DNA from: an uncultured Flavobacterium sp.
GTDB taxonomy: Bacteria > Bacteroidota > Bacteroidia > Flavobacteriales > Flavobacteriaceae
Length of the DNA stretch: 64,000 nucleotides
Assembly: GCF_946478785.1 (NCBI RefSeq)
Contig: NZ_CAMLDD010000016.1
Span: forward strand, 51,308-115,307
Direction: 5' to 3'
The notes beneath the pieces were generated by a model. The model made no database searches, was not told the origin of the DNA, and saw only the letters and a program-made list of their open reading frames with translations. A program made the translations under genes and the position numbers. Shown piece by piece: positions 10,901 to 20,259 of this stretch. Positions within the stretch are counted from its first letter, which is position 1; every line of letters begins with the position of its first letter.

Positions 10901-13900
10901 ATATACCATCCTGGCAGATACACCTTCGGCAGAAGAAAAGTACTATCAGATTAATTTTAATATTACTTCTGATGAAGGAGCAAAATTGCCCATTTTAGCG
11001 TATTATCATGCTAAGGCACAAACTCCAAGATTACTTGCGAATCCTGTAAGCATTAACACCACAATGATTAAGGGAAGTTCTCGTTTTTATGAATTGACAA
11101 TTCACAATGGTGGGGCAGTTGATGCTGAAAAAGTAAAAGTAGAATTGCCGGCACTTGAATGGATGAAATTAAAGAGTGCCGCTGTAATAGAAAAAATAGC
11201 GCCAAACGAATCTGTAAAAATAATACTCGAATTAGCGCCTACAGACAAACAACAACTAAATGTTCCTTTATCAGGAAGCCTCGCTTTAAACCCTTTAAAT
11301 GGAGGCGGTATAACTGTTCCTTTTAAAATTGAGACAGTTTCAGAAGTAACAGGATCTTTATTGATTGATGTAGTAGACGAATACACCTATAACACAGAGA
11401 GAGCACCACATCTTCAGGGCGCAAAAGTTGTTGTTCGCCATCCTTTTTCAGGAGCTATTGTTGCGGAAGGAATTACTGACGAAAAGGGATTATTCTCAAC
11501 ACCACAAATTCCGGAAGGTTATTATACTGTAACTGTTACAGCTGATAAGCATGAATCATATCAGAATAATATATTGGTTGATCCGGGCAAAGTTACTACT
11601 CAAAGAGTATTTATTTCCTATCAGGCTGTTAGTTATGAATGGGTTGTAAAACCTACTGAAATTCAGGATGAGTACCAATCTGATTTAGTAGTTAAATTTG
11701 AAACAAACGTACCAAAGCCGGTAATTGTTATCGATATTGACGATCCTGTTTTAAATTTAAACACGGGAGAAAGCAGAATGAGCTATGCAACCGTAACGAA
11801 TCATGGCTTGATTGCATTATCAAAAGTAACTTTTAATGTAGACAGTCAGGGAGATTATAAGTTCAAACTGATGATTGATAAACTGGATGTATTGAATGCG
11901 AAATCAACTATTATTGTCCCTGTACTTATTACAAGAACAGTTTCAACTGGAAAAAGTGCCAATTCTAATCAAAACTGTACTTATAACCTAATAACAAAAG
12001 GAACATATGTTTGTGACAGTGAGAAAGATGCCGCTGCTTTTAAGCCTTATTATGTACTAACCTGTACCACGCCATCAAATCCGCCAGTGGCTGGAGGAAT
12101 CCCTAATTTTAACGGAGGAGGTTTTGGTCCATTGATCCCTATAGGAAATGCATTTGGAAATATTATAACAGCACTTCCAAACATTTGCGATTATCCGTGC
12201 TTGGTTTCGGTAGCCTCTGCAGCAGGCGGATGTTTAGGAGGGCCAGCAATAGGTGTTGCAAGTTGCTTAATTTCATTGGCAACTTCAAATACAGGGATGA
12301 TGGCTTTAGTTTCAGCAGTCGCCTGTATACCTAAAAAAGCAATAGGATGTCCTGTTGGTATTGCAGCTGCATTATATACTTGTTATGATAGTATGACATC
12401 TTCAAAGAAAGCCAACAGCAATGATTTTATAGATTTGATGTATAATGATATGAATATAATTGGTAACGGTCAGGGAGCCTTAACGGATAGGGTTCTTGCA
12501 TATTTAGGTAATAACCGATTATTGGAAAGCGTTAATTTTCATGATTTTATGAAAGAAGTAGCCGTAAACCTGGATTCAGAAAAATCTTTTTCTCCTTCTG
12601 ATATTGCGCGCATCAAAGTTAATCTTGCCACTACTGATGTAACAAGTCAGGAAATTGATAATTTTTGCAATAGATGGAATAAAACATTAGAAGCCTGGAG
12701 CAAAAATATTAATGCCCCAACTGCAGAATATCCAAATATTATCAATAAAAATGACCTTGAAGAATATGACAGAAAACGAGATCTATTAATAAAACGTACT
12801 AAGGACAGAGGTTTCATGTCTGCTTCGGAAATGTATGAGCAGGATCTAAAAGATATTCAGGAATACATTGAGGACAGATCAAACAAATCTTCAGTTTGCG
12901 CAACCGTCACTGTGAAATTCTCACAGAAAATAACGATGACCAGAGAAGCTTTTGAAGGCACTTTAACAATAAACAACGGAAGTGATTCTAATACGATAAA
13001 AGACATCAACTTAGATTTAATAATTAAGGATGAGGCTGGAGAAGACAAGACACATTTATTCCAGATTAATAAAGATGCATTCTTAAGTGGTACTGGACTA
13101 GTAGGTCCGCAAAACAGTAAGGCAGGAACGGCAATTTTTATTCCAACCAAAGATGCTGCTCCTACGGTTGCTAAATCCTATTCATTTGGAGGAACATTAT
13201 CTTATACAGATCCAAATACAGGAGACAAAGTTACAACACAGCTCTATCCTGTTACTCTGGAAGTAAATCCAAGCCCGGATTTAGTGATGCATTACTTTAT
13301 GCAGCGTGACATTTTAGGTGATGATGCTCTTACAGATAAAATAGAACCAATTGTTCCGGCAGAAATGGCTTTACTAATCAAAAATGAAGGATACGGAGTT
13401 GCCAAAAATGTTCAGGTAGAATCTGTACAACCGGAAATTATTGAAAACAAAAAAGGATTATTGATTGATTTTGAGATTATTGGAAGCAACTTCAACAATG
13501 AGCCAAAACAATTAGGTTTACTTAATGTGGATTTCGGAAATATAGAACCTCAAAAAGCAGCATTAGGACAATGGTGGTTTACAAGTACCTTATTAGGTCA
13601 TTTTGTAGAATATGATTTAAAAATCAAGCATTTAAGCAGTTACGGAAATAAAAATCTGAGCCTCATAAAAGCTTCGTATGTTCATGAATTAGTAAAAAGT
13701 GTAAAAGCTTACGGAGCCGGACACGACAATACAAACGATTTTCTGGTAAATGACATTACCGATCTTAGGGATACTCCGGATGCGATTTATTATTCGGATG
13801 GAGAAACCGAAGAGGTGTCTAAAGTGGCTGCAGGAACAGTTTCAAACGCTATTTCTCCAAGTATGCTTACGACAACATTGACCATGAATTCTTCTAAAAC

Positions 13901-16226
13901 AGGCTGGAATTATGGTAATATAGCTGATCCGGGTTCTGACAAATATAAACTAGAAAGAGTTGTTCGAATCAATGATAATCTGGAATTGCCTATAGAAAAT
14001 TTCTGGCAGACACATGTAACATTAAAAGACGGAGCTGAACCTAAGTACGAAAACAACCTTCATTTCCTTGATAAAATATCAGGATTAGAACGTTATACAT
14101 TGTATTATACACCTATAAATACAAATGTGCCGAAAGTGGAGTCATTTGAAAATTTACCATCGACAACAACAAAAGCAATAGAATCTGTTCAGGTAAACTT
14201 TAATAAAGCGATCAACCCGAACACATTTACAGCTCAGAATATTACTTTAATCCATCAGGGGAATAAAATACCATTGAACGACAGTTTTATTGGTAAAGTA
14301 AACGATTCGACTTATGTATTAAACATCAAAACAGTATCTATTGCTTCTGGTTATTATGAACTTACTGTTCAATGTGCCGGGATAAAAGATTTAGAGGATA
14401 ATGAAGGAGTAGAAGGTAAAAGTATTTCATGGATACAGATTATAGGAGAACTTGGAATTGTGCAGTTTAAAACAGATCAAATCGAGGCTCAGCCTGTAAA
14501 CAGTATAGAAATAATGTTCAATAAGCCGGTTAAACCGATTCAGTTTACAAAAGAGAAATTAACCCTGAACGGAAAAGCTGTAGATAATATCTCTTTGGTT
14601 ACAGATGATAATTTGAAATATACCATAGTAGGATTGAACGAGTATAATAAAGAAAGCGGCAATTATGAGCTTTCTGTAGATTTACCATCCATAAAAGCAG
14701 AAGACAATACACAAGGATTAATTGCACAGACACAAAAATGGAAAGTCGATATTGTACTTCCTGAGGTAGAAACCTTTACCACGCAATATCAGGGAGCTAT
14801 ACACAGCCAGAATGTTACTGATGTGTTATTAAACCTAAACAAGCCTGTTATTGGTTTTGATAAAAACTGGATTACGCTTTATAAAGGAAGTGTTAACCTA
14901 AATGCTAATGTGAACGTTGCCAAACAGGATGATTTACATTACCTGATTTCAGGTTTAGGTGAATATACGCAAACTGCAGGCGGTTATAAATTGGTAGTAG
15001 ATCAGTCTGGCTTTAACGATATTTCAGGTAATTTTGGGATAGCAACTTCGAGTACTATGTGGGAAGTGAAATTTGAAAAACCTTCCGCACCAACTCATAT
15101 GCGCATTACGCCGGATAGAGGAATCTCGCAAGCAGATAATATCACTTCAGGAACCGATTTATCGATAGCATTAACAACTACAGAAAATAAACAAACTGTA
15201 GAGTTATACGCTGTCACACCAACAGGAAAAACGTTGATTAGCAAACAAAACCAGGAAACAGCAAAAGAACTCCTGATTCCGATAAAAGGATACATTGGTA
15301 AAAATACTTTTGAAGCAATCGTATATGATGAATTCGGAAATGCCAGCGATGCCGTAAATGTAGAAACATACATTGATATCGTAGATTTAAATTGTACAGT
15401 TGTTCCGTTAAGTATAAATAACAATTGTTCAGAAACCGATGCGCTACAAGTGCAATTTGCGGATGAAATTTCAGCTTCAGAGTTTACGAAAGAGGACTTA
15501 ATCATAAAATCAGGAGGGATTATAGTTTCAAATGAAAATGTAACCTTAACTAAGATTTCTGATAAGGAATTCGAAATTGGAAACCTTGAAAAACTGAATG
15601 GCGCTCATACATTTGGAGTTGATTTAACAAAACTTAGTAAAAAATCAAGTGGTTTACAAGGCAAGACTGTGGTTTATGCCAATGTAGAAACTGTAGAAAA
15701 TAGTACTGCAGAAATAAAAGGCGACCTGATAATAACAGAAGCAAATGCTACAGTGACCTACACGGCAACTGATTTTATACAGGGTTATAGCTGGAATGTA
15801 ACGGGTGGCGAAATTACAGAGCAGCGTAATAATACTGTTACTATTAAATGGACAGAAAAAGGAATGCAAAACCTCTCACTTACCTATTTTGCTTCTGCAT
15901 CATGTAGTAAAACAACATCAATACAGGTAAAAGTAGAGGCAACTTTGGCTATAGATGACAATCCTGTTGTGGGTGAAAACGGTCTAGTAATGTCACCAAT
16001 ACCAAATAACGGAACCTTTACGTTGACCTTGTCCGGAGATGATGGGATTTTTGAATTGGATATTTTTGATGTGAATGGAAAGTTGGTGTACAAACAAAAT
16101 AAATTGGAAATCAATAACAGCACAGCAAAAGAAATTCACACGACCCTAAAAGCAACCGGGCTTTATTTCTTAATACTGCATAAAGCAGGGAAAACGTATA
16201 AAGCGAAATTCTTAATCAGTAAATAA
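7956..16226 (+). CDS. Giant secreted multi-domain protein: cohesin-like, CARDB/Calx-beta-like and Ig-like domains, T9SS sorting domain
   Basis: An ATG at 7932 is possible, but the one at 7956 directly precedes a clean signal peptide (MKIKSFLVFIFLLLGTF...QAQ), so the mature protein starts near residue 22 of about 2756. In order: a cohesin-like beta domain (about the first 140 mature residues), a CARDB-like domain (FPDLTISGITSN), a run of Calx-beta-like units, a second CARDB, a carboxypeptidase-regulatory-like unit (about 1140-1230), a Cys- and Ala/Gly-rich hydrophobic stretch (nt 12181-12400), several SbsA-type Ig-like repeats (VQVNFNKAI, IEIMFNKPV) and a T9SS tail (MSPIPNNGTFTL...DVNGKLVYKQ). 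It probably acts at the cell surface as partner or scaffold of the preceding LRR protein. Individual domain boundaries are approximate. Confidence 0.85.
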   Translation: MKIKSFLVFIFLLLGTFIQAQNSLKVVNTSAGPGEKATITIDLANTEEVVGAEFTLTVPQGLIVNEKEAKILEARKGDHAIYVNIENNNPRNYHFIVLSLTSNSFKGNNGGLLEIPIEIPLNYTSGQTHNLSLSKVVLSSKNAVDIGSNHTNGILNIATAQFPDLTISGITSNETEITPGNKINVSWGVDNIGERIASGGWVEQVSIVSEQTGLEYNLGTVSYNEDLDKKKSVSRSATFNLPKVLGIEGNVKIKINIVANTAVKEPEALKNNNKITAATAIVLEKLLYLTLDKKSIDENSTEVIRATLTQSGDRSLDKTFALSASPTAELSLDANVKILKDQSSVVFYIKPVDNTITDGNRTIALSVSGNDYPSLSDNIEIIDNEFSVVTLTPSKVAATDGEIITVTLETDFAKTKDTKFVITADQNSRWTVPTEVLLPAGSKTTTFTITVKNNKVPEPTVIGKLILRAEGFQAGNTEITLKSSNVPAFELEIAPETISKGDGVYATYATIKRLDKSDISTAVRLKANIANALILPDVIDFPANVNQKKFNIGAVNNGIVDGTKTVNVAAEVYISSCNCTVPAGSGGNPLSKDITILDSNGPALTVKANPSTVKAGIENAAKITIERNTVDTSTAILVKLSSDSPTIVSIPAEITIPIGSKSTEVAINTIIDATKTGDQTVRIQAEAANYSTGFSWLLVTDQNKPDAVVTAVKTLAQANGEDIIEVTTSIANQGFAVLAKGSKMEYYLSKDQSTNNATLITTSQIDDAIETGKNISVVKSIKLPQVAGDYFLVVAVNTDQKINELSYTNNTSFSAIKLLSSYTATATVGKSVYKSGELVNITGSAKMSNNTAAANKDVEITISNEGFVRTFLVTTNAAGNFAYDFEPLQAESGHYTASAGYPGTKNATQAEFDIVGFEWTNKPSDYLKWEVVTQVPFKGEFKLKNNSKTALTNVKIELPSDAGFAIQTEPLTLAAGQEAVLKYTILADTPSAEEKYYQINFNITSDEGAKLPILAYYHAKAQTPRLLANPVSINTTMIKGSSRFYELTIHNGGAVDAEKVKVELPALEWMKLKSAAVIEKIAPNESVKIILELAPTDKQQLNVPLSGSLALNPLNGGGITVPFKIETVSEVTGSLLIDVVDEYTYNTERAPHLQGAKVVVRHPFSGAIVAEGITDEKGLFSTPQIPEGYYTVTVTADKHESYQNNILVDPGKVTTQRVFISYQAVSYEWVVKPTEIQDEYQSDLVVKFETNVPKPVIVIDIDDPVLNLNTGESRMSYATVTNHGLIALSKVTFNVDSQGDYKFKLMIDKLDVLNAKSTIIVPVLITRTVSTGKSANSNQNCTYNLITKGTYVCDSEKDAAAFKPYYVLTCTTPSNPPVAGGIPNFNGGGFGPLIPIGNAFGNIITALPNICDYPCLVSVASAAGGCLGGPAIGVASCLISLATSNTGMMALVSAVACIPKKAIGCPVGIAAALYTCYDSMTSSKKANSNDFIDLMYNDMNIIGNGQGALTDRVLAYLGNNRLLESVNFHDFMKEVAVNLDSEKSFSPSDIARIKVNLATTDVTSQEIDNFCNRWNKTLEAWSKNINAPTAEYPNIINKNDLEEYDRKRDLLIKRTKDRGFMSASEMYEQDLKDIQEYIEDRSNKSSVCATVTVKFSQKITMTREAFEGTLTINNGSDSNTIKDINLDLIIKDEAGEDKTHLFQINKDAFLSGTGLVGPQNSKAGTAIFIPTKDAAPTVAKSYSFGGTLSYTDPNTGDKVTTQLYPVTLEVNPSPDLVMHYFMQRDILGDDALTDKIEPIVPAEMALLIKNEGYGVAKNVQVESVQPEIIENKKGLLIDFEIIGSNFNNEPKQLGLLNVDFGNIEPQKAALGQWWFTSTLLGHFVEYDLKIKHLSSYGNKNLSLIKASYVHELVKSVKAYGAGHDNTNDFLVNDITDLRDTPDAIYYSDGETEEVSKVAAGTVSNAISPSMLTTTLTMNSSKTGWNYGNIADPGSDKYKLERVVRINDNLELPIENFWQTHVTLKDGAEPKYENNLHFLDKISGLERYTLYYTPINTNVPKVESFENLPSTTTKAIESVQVNFNKAINPNTFTAQNITLIHQGNKIPLNDSFIGKVNDSTYVLNIKTVSIASGYYELTVQCAGIKDLEDNEGVEGKSISWIQIIGELGIVQFKTDQIEAQPVNSIEIMFNKPVKPIQFTKEKLTLNGKAVDNISLVTDDNLKYTIVGLNEYNKESGNYELSVDLPSIKAEDNTQGLIAQTQKWKVDIVLPEVETFTTQYQGAIHSQNVTDVLLNLNKPVIGFDKNWITLYKGSVNLNANVNVAKQDDLHYLISGLGEYTQTAGGYKLVVDQSGFNDISGNFGIATSSTMWEVKFEKPSAPTHMRITPDRGISQADNITSGTDLSIALTTTENKQTVELYAVTPTGKTLISKQNQETAKELLIPIKGYIGKNTFEAIVYDEFGNASDAVNVETYIDIVDLNCTVVPLSINNNCSETDALQVQFADEISASEFTKEDLIIKSGGIIVSNENVTLTKISDKEFEIGNLEKLNGAHTFGVDLTKLSKKSSGLQGKTVVYANVETVENSTAEIKGDLIITEANATVTYTATDFIQGYSWNVTGGEITEQRNNTVTIKWTEKGMQNLSLTYFASASCSKTTSIQVKVEATLAIDDNPVVGENGLVMSPIPNNGTFTLTLSGDDGIFELDIFDVNGKLVYKQNKLEINNSTAKEIHTTLKATGLYFLILHKAGKTYKAKFLISK

Positions 16227-16291
16227 TAAAGGAGGCTTACTATTAGGATAGCATTTTTACAAAAAAAGCTTACTTACCTTAAGCTTTAAAA

Positions 16292-16329
16292 CATAAAGAA
16301 ACCTCGCCAGTTGGCGAGGTTTCTTTATG
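16292..16329. terminator. Strong bidirectional terminator hairpin
   Basis: CATAAAGAAACCTCGCC and GGCGAGGTTTCTTTATG form a perfect 17-bp stem around a 4-base loop. It lies between the giant-protein gene and the convergent minus-strand nuclease gene and can serve both. Confidence 0.85.
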
Positions 16330-16489
16330 TTATTCTTTGTCGAAACTTTTAAAACAAACTAAAATCTTAATATAAAGAAACGTTCTTCTATATTTTTTCT
16401 TTGATACTAAACTAGATTACTTGGATTATTCTCCTGATAATTTATTAATTATAAGAGAAAAAAGTCCCCATAACTGAGAGCTTAAATAC

Positions 16490-17446
16490 TTATTTGTATA
16501 ATTTTTTATACGGGTTCTTTTCGATTATTGCGGTCTGAATTTTTAAACGCAAATAAGCAGGAAAGTCAATCTCTGATTCAAGTATTTTTACAAATTCTTC
16601 TAAATCAAACATCACAAATGTATTATTAACTAGTGACTCTCTAGCTGCTGCAATAGCTGATGGAGTATATCCCGAAGCAGATATAAAAATTCCACGAGCA
16701 TTTGCTCTATAATTAATTCTTCCCAAATGCTGATAAACATCACTGTTACTGATAGCATCCTTTTTCCATTTCATTTCAACAAAATAAATTTGATTGTCAA
16801 CTTCAACTATTCCATCCACTTGCTCAATTATTCCCTCTCCGCTTTCCCCCGTTCGTCTAAAATCTTCTTTTACTAAGATTTCGAAAGTTTTGAAATAATT
16901 ACCCAAAACGGTTTCTAATAATTTACCTCTTTTTTGAGGATTGCTTTCAGAAAAAAGGGAAAACAATTCCTTTTTAATTTGTTCTAATGTTGCTTTCTTT
17001 TTTTGTATTTGATTAATTTTATTTTGATATTCTTGTTTTCTTAGACTTTGTTCATTATCCCTTTCCTGTTTCATTCTTGTAAAAGAATCCTTGACGTTAA
17101 TTACTCTTTGAATTTCTGCAACTAATCCTTTAGCCTTAAACTGATCATTTTCCCAGCAGGTAGAAAATGCTTCAAACTCAGTAATTCTTTTTAAAAGTTC
17201 TCTTCTCTGGCGTAAATATTTTTCAGAATTTTGATTTATACGCTCAAGTATCGTTCTACAAATATCATACTTGGACAGTGAATCAGGATTTGCCTGCAAC
17301 GATTTCACAACATCATTATATAATCCAACTTCAACCCCTGCACCATTAAAAAAAGTTAAAACAGCTTTTTTGGATTTATTCAATAATGGTATTGTTTGAA
17401 CTATTAAATCAAAAAGATCCGGTGGATAATGGTATATATCGTTCAT
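16490..17446 (-). CDS. Mrr-like restriction endonuclease-fold protein of the RloA/RloB cassette
   Basis: A 318-aa protein. Residues 1-130 are helical and unassigned, residues about 120-165 look like a coiled coil (KQERDNEQSLRKQEY), and residues 175-310 match the Mrr-type PD-(D/E)xK nuclease fold with D211 (IIEQVDG) and E224-x-K226 (YFVEMKWKK) as the expected catalytic residues. Such domains cut DNA in type IV restriction and related defence systems. It is the last gene of a three-gene minus-strand unit, one base after the RloB stop. No methyltransferase or helicase is nearby, so it is not a classical restriction-modification enzyme. The fold is well supported; the target is unknown. Confidence 0.75.
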   Translation of the reverse strand: MNDIYHYPPDLFDLIVQTIPLLNKSKKAVLTFFNGAGVEVGLYNDVVKSLQANPDSLSKYDICRTILERINQNSEKYLRQRRELLKRITEFEAFSTCWENDQFKAKGLVAEIQRVINVKDSFTRMKQERDNEQSLRKQEYQNKINQIQKKKATLEQIKKELFSLFSESNPQKRGKLLETVLGNYFKTFEILVKEDFRRTGESGEGIIEQVDGIVEVDNQIYFVEMKWKKDAISNSDVYQHLGRINYRANARGIFISASGYTPSAIAAARESLVNNTFVMFDLEEFVKILESEIDFPAYLRLKIQTAIIEKNPYKKLYK

Positions 17447-17447
17447 T

Positions 17448-18134
17448 TTATCTTCTTAAATTTTTATTAAGTTCTTCAACTAATTCAAATACTTTGGTAA
17501 CTGGATTTTGCTGATGAAAAGGTAAATCTTCAACTTTTTTAAATAATTTTTTAGCCCTGTCAATTGCCTTTTCCTGCGAAGAATTTTCATTCTCCATTAA
17601 TGCATTGTAAAGTTGAAAACAAAAAGCAAATTTCTTGCCGTCTCTAACATAATTAATACCAAACTTCTTTCCCAACTCCTCATAGTAAAATCCTCGTAAG
17701 TGTTCGGCATCAGTATATTCAAAATGCAAATAAAACCATAATTCAAATGAATCATTAGAATACGCTATCTGATAACCGAGGTATATTCCTTTCTCTATAG
17801 AATTGTCAAAGTCTGCAAATTCGTCTCTACCACGCTTAACGTCCATATCAAACACACACCAAACACCGTCATATTCAAAATCAGACCTTTGAATTATATC
17901 TTGTGTAGATTCTATGAGTTTCATTTTTGATTGCCCGCTCAAATCTATAGCTTCCACTGTCATTCCCAATACCGGGAATGACTCAAAATATAATTTTTCC
18001 GTTTGTCCCTCACAAACAATTAGTATTATTTTATTTACAGGAATAGTATCAATCATATAATTAGATGATTTAGCCTTTATATTCCATGCTTTTGCCTTAT
18101 CTGTTACTTTTATAGCTTTCGTACTTTTAGGCAT
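17448..18134 (-). CDS. rloB: RloB-family (AbiLii-like) protein
   Basis: A 228-aa protein with the RloB pattern: a basic N-terminus, a hydrophobic strand leading to VCEGQTEKLYFE (residues about 40-51, acidic residues E42 and E46), an acidic centre (CVFDMDVKRGRDEF) and the SNDSFELWFYLHF motif, as in TOPRIM-like nuclease partners of OLD-family ATPases. RloB pairs with RloA in genomes and with AbiLi as AbiLii in the AbiL abortive-infection system. Its start overlaps the ATPase stop by one base (TAATG), so translation is coupled. A role in phage defence follows from family knowledge and has not been shown here. Confidence 0.8.
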   Translation of the reverse strand: MPKSTKAIKVTDKAKAWNIKAKSSNYMIDTIPVNKIILIVCEGQTEKLYFESFPVLGMTVEAIDLSGQSKMKLIESTQDIIQRSDFEYDGVWCVFDMDVKRGRDEFADFDNSIEKGIYLGYQIAYSNDSFELWFYLHFEYTDAEHLRGFYYEELGKKFGINYVRDGKKFAFCFQLYNALMENENSSQEKAIDRAKKLFKKVEDLPFHQQNPVTKVFELVEELNKNLRR

Positions 18135-19438
18135 TATTCGAAATTTAAGATGTTAGAAAAATTACCTAAAAAAGGAATAGCACCATATTTTCCTTGAATA
18201 TAATCTTTTTCAAATGAAGCATTATTCCTAATACCTTTAATCTCAACAAGGGTATATAAATGACTTGCCCCATATTTATCTTTTTCAACGAAATCAATTT
18301 GATCTCTTCTCAACAATTCAGAGGATAACAAGTTAGTGTCATGGGTTGTAAAAATGAGTTGTGACTTTGAATTTTGATTTGAGTTATATAATTCAACAAT
18401 TTTCTTGGTCAATAGCGGATGAAATCTTGAATCAAATTCATCAATAATTAATGTTGTCCCTTTTTTCAATGAGCCATAAATAAAAGGACTTATTTCAAAC
18501 ATCTTTCTAGTTCCTTCCGACTCTTGCGAAAGAAATGAAAAGGTCGCATTACCATCCTTTTTTAAATCTTTATTATATCGAGTTCTATGCGATAAAAGAA
18601 ATTTTCTGTCTTTTAAATTATTTGCCACATTCTCTTCAATATTTTCAGGCAAATTTTCATTCGAAAAATCTATTGTTTCTAAATCTTGAATCCCTATATC
18701 GGCATTTTTTAAAAAATTTAAAACAAATTTCTTTTGCTCAGAATCTTGTAATGAATCACCCGCGAGAGCAAACATTCCATGATGCCCTAAACCACTTATA
18801 ATAGAAATAGACTCAATCTCTTTAATAATTTTTTTAGAAATTTTCCCAAATCCAAATGAGGACAATGAAGACAGAAACAATGAATTATCTCTGAATATTC
18901 CTCCATCGTTCTCAAGTTCATCGCTAAAATCCTCCATTAAAGAAACGAACCTAACACCTTCACTAAAATACTTTTTACTAATTTCGAGAATCTTATTATT
19001 TTCTCTGATAAATAAAGTCTGCTCACGAATACTGGGCGTTGAAAAAAGCCATTCACTTTTGATTGATACTTCATCCGCTTCAAAACCGTATCTGTATCTT
19101 ACATCATCAACTCTAAAAATTAATTGAAAAAATGTAGGCTCATTAATTGTTTCAGTTGATAATTCAAAGGGTGCAACAAATCGCAAAGCTTTTTCATCTT
19201 TGACAGAGTCTCTGATAATTTTTATAAATGCTACCAGACCACGAATAACATTACTTTTTCCACTAGCATTAGCACCATAAATAGCTTTTGATTTTAACAA
19301 AGACAAATCCCCTTTGATGGGAATCACATTTTGTTTATCTAAAAGTGAATTATAGGATTTAATTTTAGCTGCTTTCATGTTTAAAGTCTGAATATCTTTA
19401 AATGAACACATATTTCCAAAACTAAATTCTTCAATCAT
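18134..19438 (-). CDS. OLD/RloA-like (AbiLi-like) AAA ATPase
   Basis: An upstream in-frame ATG gives 448 aa, but the Met at 19438 opens a typical sequence (MIEEFSFGNMCSFKD), so about 434 aa is preferred. It is an ABC/SMC-type AAA ATPase: Walker A GANASGKS at about residues 55-62, a Walker B region TLIIDEFDSRFHP and a downstream FTTHDTNLL switch histidine. The layout matches RloA/AbiLi ATPases that work with RloB/AbiLii. It is the first gene of the three-gene defence cassette. It lacks the C-terminal TOPRIM domain of true OLD proteins; the RloB partner supplies that part. Function is inferred from the pair. Confidence 0.8.
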   Translation of the reverse strand: MIEEFSFGNMCSFKDIQTLNMKAAKIKSYNSLLDKQNVIPIKGDLSLLKSKAIYGANASGKSNVIRGLVAFIKIIRDSVKDEKALRFVAPFELSTETINEPTFFQLIFRVDDVRYRYGFEADEVSIKSEWLFSTPSIREQTLFIRENNKILEISKKYFSEGVRFVSLMEDFSDELENDGGIFRDNSLFLSSLSSFGFGKISKKIIKEIESISIISGLGHHGMFALAGDSLQDSEQKKFVLNFLKNADIGIQDLETIDFSNENLPENIEENVANNLKDRKFLLSHRTRYNKDLKKDGNATFSFLSQESEGTRKMFEISPFIYGSLKKGTTLIIDEFDSRFHPLLTKKIVELYNSNQNSKSQLIFTTHDTNLLSSELLRRDQIDFVEKDKYGASHLYTLVEIKGIRNNASFEKDYIQGKYGAIPFLGNFSNILNFE

Positions 19439-19579
19439 AACTCTTGTTTTAAAATTTGTAAATATTTTGCAAATATACAAATAAGAATCAATGCTAGCTA
19501 ACTTTTAACACTAGATATAAAAACATTAAATATTGGAAAATAACGGTTTATAATTTCTCCCTGCTGAGAACTATTTACT

Positions 19580-20030
19580 TTAATATATTTTTCCGTAGTC
19601 CCCGGCATTTATGTCCGCTAGTTCCTGAGCCTGTTCCAAAGAAATCTTTTTCTCGTTGAGCCAGTTGCAGATCACACTCCTGCGAATAGTCTGAGTATTG
19701 AGCTCCCTGTCCCGGAACAATGCCCTTAAAGGCTCAATCATAGCATGAATGCTTTCCACTGTAATAGGTTTACCAAGCTTTGTAATAATTAAATTTTCGG
19801 TTTTACAACGAAGCATTTCGATTAGGGTTTCCTGCAAATAATTGAAAAATAAAATCATCTGTCTGGGCACTAAGTTCATTGTACGTTGTATTAAGATTGG
19901 CGGAAGCTTTTATATATACTGTTCCATTATCCAGATCAATATCTTTTACAGTGAGTCTTAGACAGTGAAACGTAATATCCTTTGGGATAAGCTGGAAATC
20001 AATAATTTTTCTGTTCTCGATATAATAAAA
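19580..20030 (-). pseudogene. Frameshifted, truncated tyrosine recombinase (integrase) remnant
   Basis: The 99-aa open part (19580-19879) contains KLGKPITVESIHAMIEPLRA and TIRRSVICNWLNEKKISLEQ, the pattern of the C-terminal catalytic half of Bacteroidota tyrosine recombinases. Just upstream, in another frame, about 19900-20030 reads LRLTVKDIDLDNGTVYIK, the segment that normally precedes it, so a frameshift splits the gene near 19880. The N-terminal half is missing. After the conserved Arg (IRRS), the usual GHK..SSTEKY ending is altered to ADINAGDYGKIY. It is surely inactive and marks past mobility next to the defence cassette. Confidence 0.7.
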
Positions 20031-20259
20031 TCCCTATTGGAAAAACGGAATCACTTGAACTAACGAAAAATTATTATCAAAACCAACTTTAAATTTAAAA
20101 TTCGCTTACAATTTGTGTACACGAAATAAAAGTTTAATTTTACCTTTACATTTATATTCTTCTTGCTTGTTATTACAAATAATCCTTCCTAATTATTCGA
20201 CAAGTTTCCTGTTTTAGAAGATGTTGTAAATTCTTTTTATTACATTAATTCGTAGTCTC

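Noticed and set aside
938..16226. Cellulosome scaffold
   Set aside because: Only one cohesin-like and one dockerin-like domain are seen, with no catalytic domain or carbohydrate-binding module.
16490..18134. Type I or type IV restriction-modification locus
   Set aside because: No methyltransferase, specificity or helicase gene is present; the neighbours are RloA- and RloB-like.
18535..18801. 88-aa plus-strand frame inside the ATPase gene
   Set aside because: It lies antisense to conserved ATPase codons and has no recognisable motif.
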